64,000 nucleotides of DNA from Cupriavidus nantongensis (GTDB lineage Bacteria; Pseudomonadota; Gammaproteobacteria; Burkholderiales; Burkholderiaceae): contig NZ_CP014845.1 in NCBI RefSeq assembly GCF_001598055.1, positions 2,294,001 to 2,358,000 on the forward strand. Direction: 5' to 3'. The position numbers were made by a program, and so were the translations under genes. Under the pieces are notes generated by a model. The model did not search any database and was not told the origin of the DNA. It was given only the letters and a program-made list of their open reading frames with translations. Each line of letters begins with the position of its first letter. Positions within the stretch are counted from its first letter, which is position 1. Shown here in pieces: positions 26,208-35,870 of the stretch.

Positions 26208-27469
26208 AAGCGCTGCGCATCTTCGTCTTCGCGGTGCTGTCGCAGGGGCTCGGCGCCATCACCGGCCTGCTGCTGGCGCACTGGCTCAGCGTCGGCGACT
26301 ACGCGATCTATACCGTCACCGGCGCCATCGTCGGCGCCATGTCGATCATCACCAAGGGCGGCATCCATTTCGGGCTGAATGCCATCCTCGGGCGCACCTG
26401 GCCCGACCGCGAGCGCGCGGCGCAGGCCACGCGCGCCGCGCTGGCGCAGCGCAAGCGCATCTCGGCGTTCCTGCTGCCGCCGCTGCTGATCGTCGCCGGC
26501 GTGCTGATGTACCGCAACCATGCCTCGCTGGCGTTGATTGCCGCGTTGCTGCTGACGCTGCTGACGATGTGGTATTTCGACATGCAGTCGCGCGTGGTGG
26601 ACCAGGTGCTGCTGTTCGCCAACCGCGCGCCGGCGCTGCAGGCGCTCGATGCCAGCCTGTCGGGCGCGCGGCTGCTGCTGTCATGGGGCGTCTACGTGCT
26701 GGGGCTGCAGAGCGCGCTGGCCGCCAGCCTGGTCAATACGCTCTTCGCCGGCTTGCGCGTGCCGTTCGTGCGCCGCTGGCTGCGCCGCGAATTGCCGGCG
26801 CAGGCGGGCGAGCCGGTGCCCGAGGACCAGCGTTCGATCCGCGCCATCACGCGCCGCCAGATTCCGATGGACGCGTTCTACTGCCTGCAGTCGCAGTTCG
26901 CCTTCGGCATCGTTGCGTTCTACGGCGCGGTCAGCCAGACCGCGGCGATCGGCGCGCTGTCGCGCATCGGCCAGCTGCTGGTGCCGGTCAGCATCGTGGT
27001 GGGCGCGTATGTCGTGCCGCGCTTCGCGCAGGCGCGCGAGCACGTGCTGCGCCAGTACCTGGGCTGGCTGCTGCTGGGTTCGCTGCCGGCCGGCACGCTG
27101 GTGCTGCTGGCCTGGTTGTGGCCCGAGCTGCTGCTGCGCCTGGTTGGCTCCAACTACGCCGGACTGACCTCGGAGCTGCTGATCGCCTGCCTGGGCGCCG
27201 GCGCCTACAGCATTGCCGGCGTCGCCTGGGAACTGCTGGCCAACCGCGGCCTGAACCACTTCAACTACATGCAGGTGCCGGTGGTGATCGCCTGGTGCCT
27301 GGTCGCGCCCCACCTGCTCGACCTGACCACGCTGCGCGGCGTGCTGTGGTTCGAGGCCGGCCTGGCTTCGGGGCTTGGCGCCGCGGTGCTGTGCGAACTG
27401 GCGGGCGCGATCCGCGCCGGGCGGCTGCTGCCGCCGCCGGTGCTGAGTGTCGACGGGGGGCGCCCATGA
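26204..27469 (+). CDS. Wzx-type flippase (polysaccharide biosynthesis membrane protein)
   Basis: The 421-residue protein has about 12 hydrophobic helices. Its N-terminus (FAVLSQGLGAITGLLLAHWLSVGDYAIYT without a break in hydrophobicity) and overall plan fit the MOP superfamily of lipid-linked oligosaccharide flippases. It lies between two glycosyltransferases with 4-bp start/stop overlaps on both sides, so the three are translated together. It would move the undecaprenyl-linked unit to the periplasmic face for the Wzy-like polymerase encoded two genes later. Confidence 0.85.
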   Translation: MKALRIFVFAVLSQGLGAITGLLLAHWLSVGDYAIYTVTGAIVGAMSIITKGGIHFGLNAILGRTWPDRERAAQATRAALAQRKRISAFLLPPLLIVAGVLMYRNHASLALIAALLLTLLTMWYFDMQSRVVDQVLLFANRAPALQALDASLSGARLLLSWGVYVLGLQSALAASLVNTLFAGLRVPFVRRWLRRELPAQAGEPVPEDQRSIRAITRRQIPMDAFYCLQSQFAFGIVAFYGAVSQTAAIGALSRIGQLLVPVSIVVGAYVVPRFAQAREHVLRQYLGWLLLGSLPAGTLVLLAWLWPELLLRLVGSNYAGLTSELLIACLGAGAYSIAGVAWELLANRGLNHFNYMQVPVVIAWCLVAPHLLDLTTLRGVLWFEAGLASGLGAAVLCELAGAIRAGRLLPPPVLSVDGGRP

Positions 27470-28656
27470 AGGTCCTGGTCACCCACCCCGGCCTGCAGCA
27501 TTCGCACCAGATGGCGCAGGCGCTGCACGAGCAGGGATTGCTGTGCCAGTACTGGTCGGGCGTGCCGGTGCGCGGGCCGGGCGAGCCGGTGCCGTGGTGG
27601 CTGCCGCCGGCGCTTGCCGCCAAGGTTCGCGAGGTCGGCATCCCGCGGGCCCTGCGCCGCCATCCGCTGTGCTTCCCGGCCATGCTCAAGGTGGGGCTGC
27701 ATCGCCGCGTCGGGCTCAACCGCTATCTGCGCATGTCGCAGTCGGCCTATGCGCACCGCGTGTTCCACCTGTTCGATGCCTGGGCGGCGCGGCGCGTCGA
27801 GGCGCTGCGCCCCGACGTGGTGGTGGCCTACGAGAACTCGGCGATGCAGACCTTCGAGGCGGCGCGCCGCATCGGCGCGCGCTGCGTGCTCGACGCGCCC
27901 GCGGTGCATCGCGCCACGGCCGCGGCCCTGCTGGGGCTGCAGCCCGACCCCTACCTGGCCTGCATCGACGCGCGCAAGGACCGCGAGGTCGAACTGGCAG
28001 ACCTGGTCATCACCTGCTCCGAATTCGCCGCGCAGACCTATGCGCAGGCCGGCGTGCCGGAGGCCAAGCTCAGGCCGATCCTGCTCGGCGCCAGCCTGCC
28101 CGGCGACGTGCAGCGCCGGCGCACGCGCGCCGGCACGCGCTTCCTGTATGCCGGCGGGCTGACCACGCTCAAGGCGGTCGACCTGCTGCAGCAGGCCTTT
28201 GCCATGGTGCGCGCACGCGTGCCCGAGGCCGAGCTCGCGGTGGCAGGCGGCGGTGCCGAGCCGGCGCTGGCCGCGGCGCTGGCGTCGACACCCGGGGTCA
28301 CGCTGCTGGGCGCGCTGCCGCAGCCGGCGCTGTACCAGCAGCTGGCCGACGCCGATTGCCTGGTGCTGCCGTCGCGCTTCGACTCGTTCGGCATGGTGGT
28401 GGCCGAGGCGCTTGCCTGCGGCACGCCGGCGCTAGTGTCGGAGCGGGTCGGGGCCAAGGAGATCCTGCAGGAATTCCCGCGCGCGGGCTGGGTCGTCCAG
28501 GTCAGCGCGCAATCCTTGTATGACCGCATGCTGGAGCTTGCCACGGTACGCGCCAGCCTGGACGAGGCGCGCCCGTACGCGAGCCTGGCCGGGGAGAAGT
28601 ACACCTGGGCCAGGTATCGCCGCGCCGCGGTCGCAACCATCGCGACGCTATGCTGA
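27466..28656 (+). CDS. Glycosyltransferase, family 4 type
   Basis: The 396-residue GT-B protein has an N-terminus of VTHPGLQHSHQMAQALHE. The donor domain carries FLYAGGLTTLKAVDLLQQAF and the LPSRFDSFGMVVAEALACGTP motif with both conserved Glu positions. It overlaps the flippase stop (ATGA), and its last seven bases overlap the start of the polymerase gene. It belongs to the EPS assembly operon. Confidence 0.9.
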   Translation: MKVLVTHPGLQHSHQMAQALHEQGLLCQYWSGVPVRGPGEPVPWWLPPALAAKVREVGIPRALRRHPLCFPAMLKVGLHRRVGLNRYLRMSQSAYAHRVFHLFDAWAARRVEALRPDVVVAYENSAMQTFEAARRIGARCVLDAPAVHRATAAALLGLQPDPYLACIDARKDREVELADLVITCSEFAAQTYAQAGVPEAKLRPILLGASLPGDVQRRRTRAGTRFLYAGGLTTLKAVDLLQQAFAMVRARVPEAELAVAGGGAEPALAAALASTPGVTLLGALPQPALYQQLADADCLVLPSRFDSFGMVVAEALACGTPALVSERVGAKEILQEFPRAGWVVQVSAQSLYDRMLELATVRASLDEARPYASLAGEKYTWARYRRAAVATIATLC

Positions 28657-30026
28657 GCCACTCCGCCGCACCCCTGGCGCCGCCGGCGCGCGCGCGCATC
28701 CGCCGGCAGGCGCGCACCACCTTCGGCACCGTGTTCCTGCTGGTATTCCTGGTGGCCGTGCTGGAAGGCGCGGCGCGCAAGTGGGTGGCGGGCTCGCTGA
28801 GCCTGCCGCTGGTGCTGCTGCGCGACCTGCTGGCGGTCTATGGCATCTACTACGCGATGCGCTATGGCGGCTTCACGCCAGCGCGGCCGGCGATGCGGCT
28901 GCTGCTGCTGTGGAGCGCGGTGGTGCTGGCATGGGGGCTGGTGCAGACCATCGCCGGCGACGGCACCCTCGCCATCTTGCTAGTCGGGCTGCGCTTCTGG
29001 CTGCTCTATGTGTGGTTCGGCGTGGCCGCGGCGCTGCTGCTCGAGCCCGAGGACGTTGCCGCGATCTGCAAGACCACGCTGGTGCTGATGGTGCTGATGG
29101 CGCCGCTGGTGGTGCTGCAGCACTTCCTGCCGCCCGGCAGCTTCCTGAACCGGCAGGTCGACGGCGACGAGGACCGGGTCTTCATGATGGTCGGCGACAT
29201 CGTGCGCACCACCGGCACGTTCTCGTTCACGCTGGGCTACACCACCTTCCTGGCGATCACCATGCCGATCGCGCTGCAATACGTGCTCGGCGGCGAGGGC
29301 AAGCGGCACTGGCTGTATGCGCTGGTGGTGCTGGGCAGCCTGCTGGTGAGCGTGCTGGTGAGCGGTTCGCGCGCCACCGTGCTGCTGCTGCCGGGCCTGT
29401 TCGCGGTGGCGGCGCTGTGTACGCTGATGTTCGGGCGCACCGTGGCCAGGCGCCGCGTGCTGGTCTGGGTCGGCGTGGCGGTGCTGATCGGGGCGGTGGC
29501 CATGGTGGTATTCAGCGCGTCGGTCGAAAGCACGGTGCAGCGCTTCCACGACGCCGCCGAAGACGAAGACTTCGGCGACCGCGTCGGCACCATGTTCCTG
29601 GGCGAGAGCGAGGCTTACGCCAAGCCCACGCTGCTGGGCGCGGGGCTCGGGCGCGGCAGCAACCTGGCCAGCTATCTCGAGCGCGGCGAAATCACCTTCA
29701 TGCTGTCCGAGACCGAGACCGGGCGCACCATCGAAGAGGCCGGCCTGCTGGGCTACCTGTACGTGGCGCTGAAGTTCGCCGTGTGCGTGGCCGGCATGTG
29801 GCTTGCCATCGGCGCGGCGCGCCGCACCGGCAGCTGCTTTGCCATCCTGCTGTGGCTGGTGAGCACGCTGTGCCTGCTGACGTGGTCGCTGATCGGGCAG
29901 CTGACCGCCAACGTGCTGGGCTTTCTCTTTGTCGGCTTCACCATGGCGGTCACGCGGCTGGAGCGGCAGGGGCGGCTGAGCGGCGCGAACCAGCGCGCGC
30001 GGTCGCGGCGACGACACGCGCGCTAG
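28650..30026 (+). CDS. O-antigen ligase / Wzy-like polymerase
   Basis: The 458-residue polytopic membrane protein has ten or more predicted helices. A large periplasmic loop (about residues 290-370) holds GAGLGRGSNLASY, and RTIEEAGLLGYLYVALK follows. This layout is typical of the Wzy_C/WaaL superfamily. Given the flippase and Wzc/Wza set, polymerisation of repeat units in the periplasm is the likely role. It starts 7 bp inside the previous gene. The C-terminus is a short basic tail. Confidence 0.82.
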   Translation: MLSHSAAPLAPPARARIRRQARTTFGTVFLLVFLVAVLEGAARKWVAGSLSLPLVLLRDLLAVYGIYYAMRYGGFTPARPAMRLLLLWSAVVLAWGLVQTIAGDGTLAILLVGLRFWLLYVWFGVAAALLLEPEDVAAICKTTLVLMVLMAPLVVLQHFLPPGSFLNRQVDGDEDRVFMMVGDIVRTTGTFSFTLGYTTFLAITMPIALQYVLGGEGKRHWLYALVVLGSLLVSVLVSGSRATVLLLPGLFAVAALCTLMFGRTVARRRVLVWVGVAVLIGAVAMVVFSASVESTVQRFHDAAEDEDFGDRVGTMFLGESEAYAKPTLLGAGLGRGSNLASYLERGEITFMLSETETGRTIEEAGLLGYLYVALKFAVCVAGMWLAIGAARRTGSCFAILLWLVSTLCLLTWSLIGQLTANVLGFLFVGFTMAVTRLERQGRLSGANQRARSRRRHAR

Positions 30027-30053
30027 CGGCCGGCTGCGGTCCACGCACCCTCT

Positions 30054-30131
30054 GGCAACCACATCGGGCAACCACATCGGGCAACCGCATCGGGCAACCG
30101 CATCGGGCAACCACACCGGACATCCACATCG
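30054..30131. repeat. 13-bp tandem repeat, 6 copies
   Basis: Six adjacent 13-bp units start at 30054, 30067, 30080, 30093, 30106 and 30119, with consensus GGCAACCACATCG. The middle copies alternate CCACATCG and CCGCATCG, and the last two have drifted. The array fills most of the gap between the polymerase gene and the next glycosyltransferase. In rotated form (GCATCGGGCAACC) it matches the unit at 1963-2014 at 9 of 13 positions. Confidence 0.9.
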
Positions 30132-30150
30132 ATCCGCGAAGAAAGGCAAT

Positions 30151-31368
30151 ATGAGGCTTATCCTGTTCGGTCATCCCGCCTTTTTCGGCAGCCACAGCAT
30201 GGACCGCTTCGCGGCCATGATCCGCGAGGGCATGCGCGAGCGCGGCCACGAAGTCCAGCTGTGGACCCCGCCCGCCGTGCTGGTGCGGCTGTCGACGCGC
30301 CCGGGCCTGCGCAAGTGGCTCGGCTATGTCGACCAGTACCTGTTGTTCCCGGCGTGGGCGTGGTGGCGGCTGCGGCGCGAGGGCGCCGGCGCGCTGGCGG
30401 TGCTGACCGACCATTCGCTGGGCATGTGGATGTGGCTGCTGCACCGGCGCCCGCATGTGATCCACTGCCACGACTTCATCGCGCAGCGCACCGCCGCGGG
30501 AGAGTTTCCGGGGCGCCAGCTGTCGGCCAGCGGGCGGCTCTACCAGGCACTGATCCTGCGCGGCATCGGGCTGGGGCGGAACTTTGTCGCGGTGTCGGAG
30601 AAGACCGCGCACGACCTGCTGCGCCTGCATCCGGGGCAAAGGCCGCGCGTGCGGGTGGTGCACAACGGCCTCAACTACCCGTTCCGCCCGCTCGCGCCGG
30701 ATGTCGCGATGCGCATGCTGCGCGTGGCCGGCATCGACGGGATCGAGCCCGGCATGCTGGTCCATATCGGCGGCAACCAGTGGTACAAGAACCGCGAAGG
30801 CGTGCTGGCGCTATACCACGCCTATTGCGAAGCCACCAGCGCGGGCGGCGGCACCGGCGCCGCCGCGGCGCCGCGCCCGCTGTGGATGATCGGCCCCGAG
30901 CCGACCCCCGCCATGCGCGAGCTGGCCGACGCCGCCGAGCGGCTGGGCGGCAAGGTGCGCTTCCTGGAGGGCATGTCCACCGCGGCGGTACACGCTGCCT
31001 ATGCGCTTGCGGGAGGGCTGCTGTTCCCGAGCCTGGAAGAGGGCTTCGGCTGGCCGGTGATCGAGGCCATGGCGTGCGGCATCCCGGTGCTGACCACGGC
31101 GCGCGCGCCGATGCAGGAGATCGGTGGCGGGCTGGCGCTGCTGGTCGAGCCGATGGAACCAGGCGAGGCGCAGGACTGGGCCCGGCGCAACGTGGGCGTG
31201 CTGCTGGATTTGCTGTCGTGGCCGCAGGCGCGGCTCGACCAGCTCTGCGTCGACTCGCTGGCGTGGGCGCGGCATTTCTCCGCGGATCGCGCGCTGGACC
31301 AGTACGAGGCCATCTACCTGGCCGCGCTGGCGCCGGTCCCGGCCACCGCGACGGCCGAGGCCAGCTGA
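30151..31368 (+). CDS. Glycosyltransferase, family 4 type
   Basis: The 405-residue GT-B enzyme has an N-terminal GHPAFFGSHSMDRFAAMI, with VIHCHDFIAQ in the acceptor domain. The donor domain has HIGGNQWYKNREG and the FPSLEEGFGWPVIEAMACG motif. It is separated from the upstream operon by the 13-bp repeat array, so its expression may be set independently; GAAAGGC just before the ATG is a modest ribosome site. It is the last plus-strand gene of the EPS block and converges on the methyltransferase. Confidence 0.9.
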   Translation: MRLILFGHPAFFGSHSMDRFAAMIREGMRERGHEVQLWTPPAVLVRLSTRPGLRKWLGYVDQYLLFPAWAWWRLRREGAGALAVLTDHSLGMWMWLLHRRPHVIHCHDFIAQRTAAGEFPGRQLSASGRLYQALILRGIGLGRNFVAVSEKTAHDLLRLHPGQRPRVRVVHNGLNYPFRPLAPDVAMRMLRVAGIDGIEPGMLVHIGGNQWYKNREGVLALYHAYCEATSAGGGTGAAAAPRPLWMIGPEPTPAMRELADAAERLGGKVRFLEGMSTAAVHAAYALAGGLLFPSLEEGFGWPVIEAMACGIPVLTTARAPMQEIGGGLALLVEPMEPGEAQDWARRNVGVLLDLLSWPQARLDQLCVDSLAWARHFSADRALDQYEAIYLAALAPVPATATAEAS

Positions 31369-31439
31369 GACCAGTCGAAATCAGGAAAGTCCGGGGGCCG
31401 GGGCAGGCCCGCACAACGCAGCCGTTGCGCGGGCGCGGC

Positions 31440-32219
31440 TCAATGCAGGGTGTAGGCGACGGTCTGGATCACGCCCGCGCCTTCGCGCACCTCGCACAGC
31501 ACGCGGCTGCGTACCGGTTTCAGGTTGAACGGCGGCGCGGTCAGCACCACGCCGCTCGGCACCATGCGCGCCAGCCGCGTCGAGGCCCCCAGCCGCTTCT
31601 TGGCGTTGGGCGGAAAATCCGGCGCCAGCGGCAGGTGTTCGGTCAGCACCAGCACCTGGTAGCGGTGCAGCTTGGCCAGCACGCGCGCGATCCGGTCGTT
31701 GTCCAGGTGCTGCAGCACCTGGCGCAGGAACACCACGTCGCCCGCGGGCAGCTCGTCGCCGGCAATGTCGAGGCAGCGGAAATCCACGTCGAGATGGGCG
31801 TAGCGCGCGCGGTTGGCCGCGATCAGCGGCGCCACCACGTCGCACGCCACATAGCGCGCGCAGGCCGGGCGGATGCGGCTGCCGATATGGAAGTCGCCGC
31901 AGCCCAGGTCGACCACGTCGGGCTTGCGCGGCAGCTCGCGCAGCAGCGCGGTGACCGCCTCGGCATAGGGCTCGACGATGCGCGGATCGTGCGAGCCGGT
32001 GCCGCTGTAGAAGCCCGGCTCGTCGGCCTCGCCCCACAGGCTGCTGTGGTAGACGTCCGAGAACACTTCGCCCGGCGGCTTGGCGCCGTAGCGCGCGTCA
32101 TGCTGCTGCTCGCGGCGCACGTGGTAGTAGGTGCGCAGCCAGGCCGGCACCAGGGGTTTGATGGTTCGCATCAGGCGTTGCACCAGCGCGGGGTGCGTGG
32201 TCGCGGTATTTGGACTCAT
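31440..32219 (-). CDS. SAM-dependent methyltransferase
   Basis: The 259-residue class I methyltransferase has motif I VVDLGCGDFHIGS near residue 100, an acidic motif II position in LDVDFRCLDI, and FLRQVLQHLDN after it. The N-terminal 70 residues (YHVRREQQHDARYG) resemble the leader of methyltransferases found in polysaccharide loci. It probably methylates a sugar hydroxyl of the repeat unit. ATG 32219 has GGGGGAA upstream. It is the last gene of the minus-strand fcl-containing group. Confidence 0.85.
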   Translation of the reverse strand: MSPNTATTHPALVQRLMRTIKPLVPAWLRTYYHVRREQQHDARYGAKPPGEVFSDVYHSSLWGEADEPGFYSGTGSHDPRIVEPYAEAVTALLRELPRKPDVVDLGCGDFHIGSRIRPACARYVACDVVAPLIAANRARYAHLDVDFRCLDIAGDELPAGDVVFLRQVLQHLDNDRIARVLAKLHRYQVLVLTEHLPLAPDFPPNAKKRLGASTRLARMVPSGVVLTAPPFNLKPVRSRVLCEVREGAGVIQTVAYTLH

Positions 32220-32260
32220 GGCGGGTTCCCCCTTGGGCGTTGGGTGGACCGCGGCGGCGC

Positions 32261-33511
32261 TCAGGCCACTGCGGAGGCGTCTTGCGCGGCAGGCGGCGAT
32301 ACCAGTGCCTGCAGTGCGGATTCCAGTTGCGCCAGCACCGCGTCGCGGCCGAGATGGGCTTCGGCCCAGGCGCGGCCCGCGGCGGCATGCATGGCGCGCC
32401 GCTGCGGCTGGCAGGCGAGGGTGGCAATGGCGTGCGCCAGCGCGCTGGCGTCGCCGGGCGGCACCAGCACGCCCACGCGCGCCACCAGCCGGCCCAGCTC
32501 GGTATCGGGCTGCGCGGTGGCAATGACCGCGCGCCGGCTTGCCAGCATGCCGGTGAGCTTGGACGGCATCACCAGGTCGGCGGCATCGGCGCGCTGTGGC
32601 AGCAGGTGCATGTCGGCGGCCGCCATCATCGCGTGGAACCGCGCTTGCGGCTGCAGCGCCAGGAAATGCACGCGCGCCAGGCCGGCGCAACGTGCCTGCA
32701 GCGCGGCGCGGCCGCTGCCGTCGCCGCACAGCACCAGGTGGATGCGCGGGTGGCCCTGCAGCGCCTGCGCGGCATCGGCCAGCACTTCCAGGCCCTGCTT
32801 GTTGCCCATGTTGCCGGCGTACAGCGCGACCACCGCATCGGCGGGAATGCCCAGGCCGTGCCGGAACGCCTGCGCCGCGTCGGCCGGGGCCTCGTTCAGG
32901 TCGGCCCAGTTGGGCAGCAGCTGCAGGCGCGCGGGGCTGACGCCCTTGGCGCGCAGCGCGTCCGCCATCGCCTGCGAGATGGTCGAGACGCGCTGGTAGC
33001 GCGTGGTCAGCGCGCGCTCGATGCGCGTGGCCAGCCGGCGCAGCAGCGGATGGCGCAGTACGCCCAGCGCGAACGCGGCATCGACCTCCAGGTCCTGCAC
33101 ATGCAGCCAGGTGCGCGCACGCGTGCAGCTGCCCAGCAGCAGCGCCGCCGGGCTGCACATCAGCGTGGGCTCGACCGCGAAGATCACGTCGGGGCGCCAG
33201 CGCAGCTGCGCCGCCATGCACGGCACGCTGCTCAGCGCAAAGCTCATCAGGTGCAGGATGCGCAGCAGCCCGGACGGCTTGCGCGGCACCCACACCGGCG
33301 CGCGGTAGACCGTTACGCCGCCATGTGTCTCGCGCGCATAGCGCCAGGCGCTGTAGCCGTCGCTGACGCGCCATGCGGGGTAGTACGGCGGGGCGCAGAT
33401 CACGCGCACCTCGTGCCCGCGCGCGGCCAGCCATTGCGCCTGCTCGCCGGTGTACTTGCCGATGCCGGTCAGTTCGGGCGCGTAGTTCTGGCAGTAGATC
33501 AGGATCTTCAT
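32261..33511 (-). CDS. WcaI-type glycosyltransferase
   Basis: The 416-residue GT4 enzyme is similar in layout to WcaI of colanic acid loci: MKILIYCQNYAPELTGIGKY at the start and APPYYPAWRV next, with a donor domain from LYAGNMGNKQGLEVLADA onward. The expected Glu-rich motif reads LPQRADAADLVMPSKLTGML, which is the normal form in this subgroup. It lies 22 bp downstream of fcl, as in colanic acid clusters. It probably adds fucose or the neighbouring sugar; this is inferred from context. Confidence 0.9.
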   Translation of the reverse strand: MKILIYCQNYAPELTGIGKYTGEQAQWLAARGHEVRVICAPPYYPAWRVSDGYSAWRYARETHGGVTVYRAPVWVPRKPSGLLRILHLMSFALSSVPCMAAQLRWRPDVIFAVEPTLMCSPAALLLGSCTRARTWLHVQDLEVDAAFALGVLRHPLLRRLATRIERALTTRYQRVSTISQAMADALRAKGVSPARLQLLPNWADLNEAPADAAQAFRHGLGIPADAVVALYAGNMGNKQGLEVLADAAQALQGHPRIHLVLCGDGSGRAALQARCAGLARVHFLALQPQARFHAMMAAADMHLLPQRADAADLVMPSKLTGMLASRRAVIATAQPDTELGRLVARVGVLVPPGDASALAHAIATLACQPQRRAMHAAAGRAWAEAHLGRDAVLAQLESALQALVSPPAAQDASAVA

Positions 33512-33533
33512 GGCCGCTCCGCGCGCGTTCGGG

Positions 33534-34526
33534 TCAGGCCAGCGCGGCCGCGATGCCGCCCGGCAAGGTGCCGGTGCGGCAGGCGTCTTCGTAGACGCTG
33601 CGCAGGCCGTCGCGCAGCGCAATGCGCGGGCGCCAGCCGGTGCGCATGATGGCGCTGCTGTCGAGCCGCTTGCGCGGCGTGCCGTCGGGCTTGTCGGTTT
33701 CGAAGGCAATCTCGCCGCGATAGCCGGTGACCTGCGCCACCAGTGCCGCGAGCGCGCCGATCGAGATCTCGTCGTCGCTGCCGACGTTGAGGAAGCCCGC
33801 GGGCGCGGCCTCGCGGTAGGCCGGTGCGGGCAGCGCCATCACATGCAGGCAGGCACGCGCCAGGTCGTCCGCATGCAGGAATTCGCGCAGGGGCGTGCCG
33901 GTGCCCCACACCGGCACGCGCGCGCTGCCGGCCAGGCGGGCGTCGTGGAAGCGGCGCACCAGTCCCGGGATCACATGGCTGTTGTCGGGGTGGTAGTTGT
34001 CGCCGGGCCCATAGAGGTTGGTCGGCATCACGCAGCGGTAATCGGTGCCGTACTGGCGGTTGTAGCTGTCGCACAGCATGATGCCGGCGATCTTGGCGAT
34101 GGCGTAGGGCGCGTTGGTCGGCTCCAGCGCCCCGGTCAGCAGCGCGGTTTCGCGCATCGGCTGCGGCGCCAGGCGCGGGTAGATGCAGCTCGATCCCAGA
34201 AACAGCAGCCGCCGCACGCCGGCCTGCCACGCGGCATGAATCACGTTGGTGGCGATGGCCAGGTTCTGGTGGATGAACTCGGCCGGGTAGGTATTGTTGG
34301 CATGGATGCCCCCGACCCGCGCCGCCGCCAGGTAGACCGCGTCGATGCGCTGGCTGGCGAAGAACGCCTGTACCCTGGCCTGGTCGCACAGGTCCAGCTC
34401 GGCGTGCGTGCGCGTGACGAGGTCGGCGCCGCCGTGCGCGCGCAGCGCGCGCTCGATGGCCGAACCGACCATGCCGCGATGGCCGGCGACAAAGATGCGC
34501 GGGCGCGTTGCCAGGGCCTGGTTCAT
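33534..34526 (-). CDS. fcl: GDP-L-fucose synthase
   Basis: The 330-residue extended SDR epimerase/reductase has the NADP site [16 protein letters not shown] at residues 13-28 and the LGSSCIYP block with catalytic Ser. The Tyr-x3-Lys pair is in [10 protein letters not shown], and [17 protein letters not shown] is a family signature. It converts GDP-4-keto-6-deoxy-mannose to GDP-L-fucose using NADPH. It follows gmd by 28 bp, and together with manC they complete the route from mannose-1-phosphate to GDP-fucose. Confidence 0.96.
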   Translation of the reverse strand: MNQALATRPRIFVAGHRGMVGSAIERALRAHGGADLVTRTHAELDLCDQARVQAFFASQRIDAVYLAAARVGGIHANNTYPAEFIHQNLAIATNVIHAAWQAGVRRLLFLGSSCIYPRLAPQPMRETALLTGALEPTNAPYAIAKIAGIMLCDSYNRQYGTDYRCVMPTNLYGPGDNYHPDNSHVIPGLVRRFHDARLAGSARVPVWGTGTPLREFLHADDLARACLHVMALPAPAYREAAPAGFLNVGSDDEISIGALAALVAQVTGYRGEIAFETDKPDGTPRKRLDSSAIMRTGWRPRIALRDGLRSVYEDACRTGTLPGGIAAALA

Positions 34527-34554
34527 GGGGTCCTCGCGGTGGCCGTGCACGCGG

Positions 34555-35763
34555 CTACTCAAGATGGTTGAAGGCCTGGAAACCGGCCAGCCTGACCAGC
34601 GCGTCGCGGCGCGCCGCGGCGTAGTCGGCCTCGATCATTTCCCGGACCAGTTCGGCAAAGCCGATGCGCGGGCTCCAGCCCAGGCGCTCGCGCGCACGGC
34701 TGGCATCGCCGAGCAGCGTTTCCACTTCGGTCGGCCGGAAGTAGCGCGGATCGACCCGCACCACGATCTCGCCCGGCTTGCATGCCGGCGCGATGCCGCC
34801 GCGCGCGGGCGGATCGACATGCTCGACGATGCCGACCTCGTCGACGCCGCTGCCGTGGAAGGTGATGGTGATGCCCAGTTCGCGCGCCGCGCGCTGTACG
34901 AACTCGCGCACGCTGTGCTGCTCGCCGCTGGCGATGACGAAGTCCTCGGCCGCCGGCTGCTGCAGCATCAGCCACTGCATCTCGACGTAGTCGCGCGCAT
35001 GGCCCCAGTCGCGCAGCGCCGACAGGTTGCCCAGGTACAGCGTTTCCTGCAGCCCCAGCGCGATGCGCGCGATCGCGCGCGTGATCTTGCGGGTGACGAA
35101 GGTCTCGCCGCGCACCGGGCTTTCATGGTTGAACAGGATGCCGTTGCAGGCGTACATGCCATAGGCCTCGCGGTAGTTCACCGTGATCCAGTAGGCATAG
35201 AGCTTGGCCGCGGCATACGGGCTGCGCGGATAGAACGGCGTGGTTTCCTTTTGCGGGATCTCCTGCACCAGCCCGTAGAGTTCGGAGGTCGAGGCCTGGT
35301 AGAAGCGCGTGAGCTTTTCCATGCCGAGGATGCGAATCGCCTCGAGCAGGCGCAGCGTGCCGATGGCGTCGGTGTTGGCGGTGTATTCGGGCTCTTCGAA
35401 CGAGACCTGCACGTGGCTCTGCGCGGCGAGGTTGTAGATCTCGTCCGGCTGCGACTGCTGCACCACGCGCACCAGGCTGGCGGTGTCGGTCATGTCGCCG
35501 TGGTGCAGGATCAGCCGGCGCTCCTGGGCCTGCGGATCCTGGTACAGGTGGTCGATGCGCTCGGTGTTGAACAGCGAGCTGCGCCGCTTGATGCCGTGGA
35601 CTTCATAGCCCTTGCCCAGCAGCAGCTCGCACAGGTACGAGCCGTCCTGCCCGGTGATGCCGGTGATCAGCGCGCGCCGGATGCCGTTGCGCCCGCGCGG
35701 CGCGGCCCGCTCCGGCCCGGTGGTGGTGACATGACCGAGTGTGTCCAGCTCGTTTGCGCCCAT
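34555..35763 (-). CDS. gmd: GDP-mannose 4,6-dehydratase
   Basis: The 402-residue extended SDR has its NADP-binding [15 protein letters not shown] near residue 35 and [15 protein letters not shown] next. The catalytic STSELYG and [15 protein letters not shown] blocks follow. GDP-mannose is converted to GDP-4-keto-6-deoxy-D-mannose. An extension of about 30 residues precedes the usual N-terminus; a later start (near RRALITGI) has no Met, so the ATG at 35763 is kept. It heads the gmd-fcl-glycosyltransferase-methyltransferase group. Confidence 0.96.
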   Translation of the reverse strand: MGANELDTLGHVTTTGPERAAPRGRNGIRRALITGITGQDGSYLCELLLGKGYEVHGIKRRSSLFNTERIDHLYQDPQAQERRLILHHGDMTDTASLVRVVQQSQPDEIYNLAAQSHVQVSFEEPEYTANTDAIGTLRLLEAIRILGMEKLTRFYQASTSELYGLVQEIPQKETTPFYPRSPYAAAKLYAYWITVNYREAYGMYACNGILFNHESPVRGETFVTRKITRAIARIALGLQETLYLGNLSALRDWGHARDYVEMQWLMLQQPAAEDFVIASGEQHSVREFVQRAARELGITITFHGSGVDEVGIVEHVDPPARGGIAPACKPGEIVVRVDPRYFRPTEVETLLGDASRARERLGWSPRIGFAELVREMIEADYAAARRDALVRLAGFQAFNHLE

Positions 35764-35870
35764 GACTCTGATCCGTTAGCAAGTGGGGCGACTGTAGCGC
35801 CGCGCTGCAGCACTGCACCGTCTGCTACCCCACACAACGGCGGTTGGCGGTGTGGGCGCACCGCAACGGA

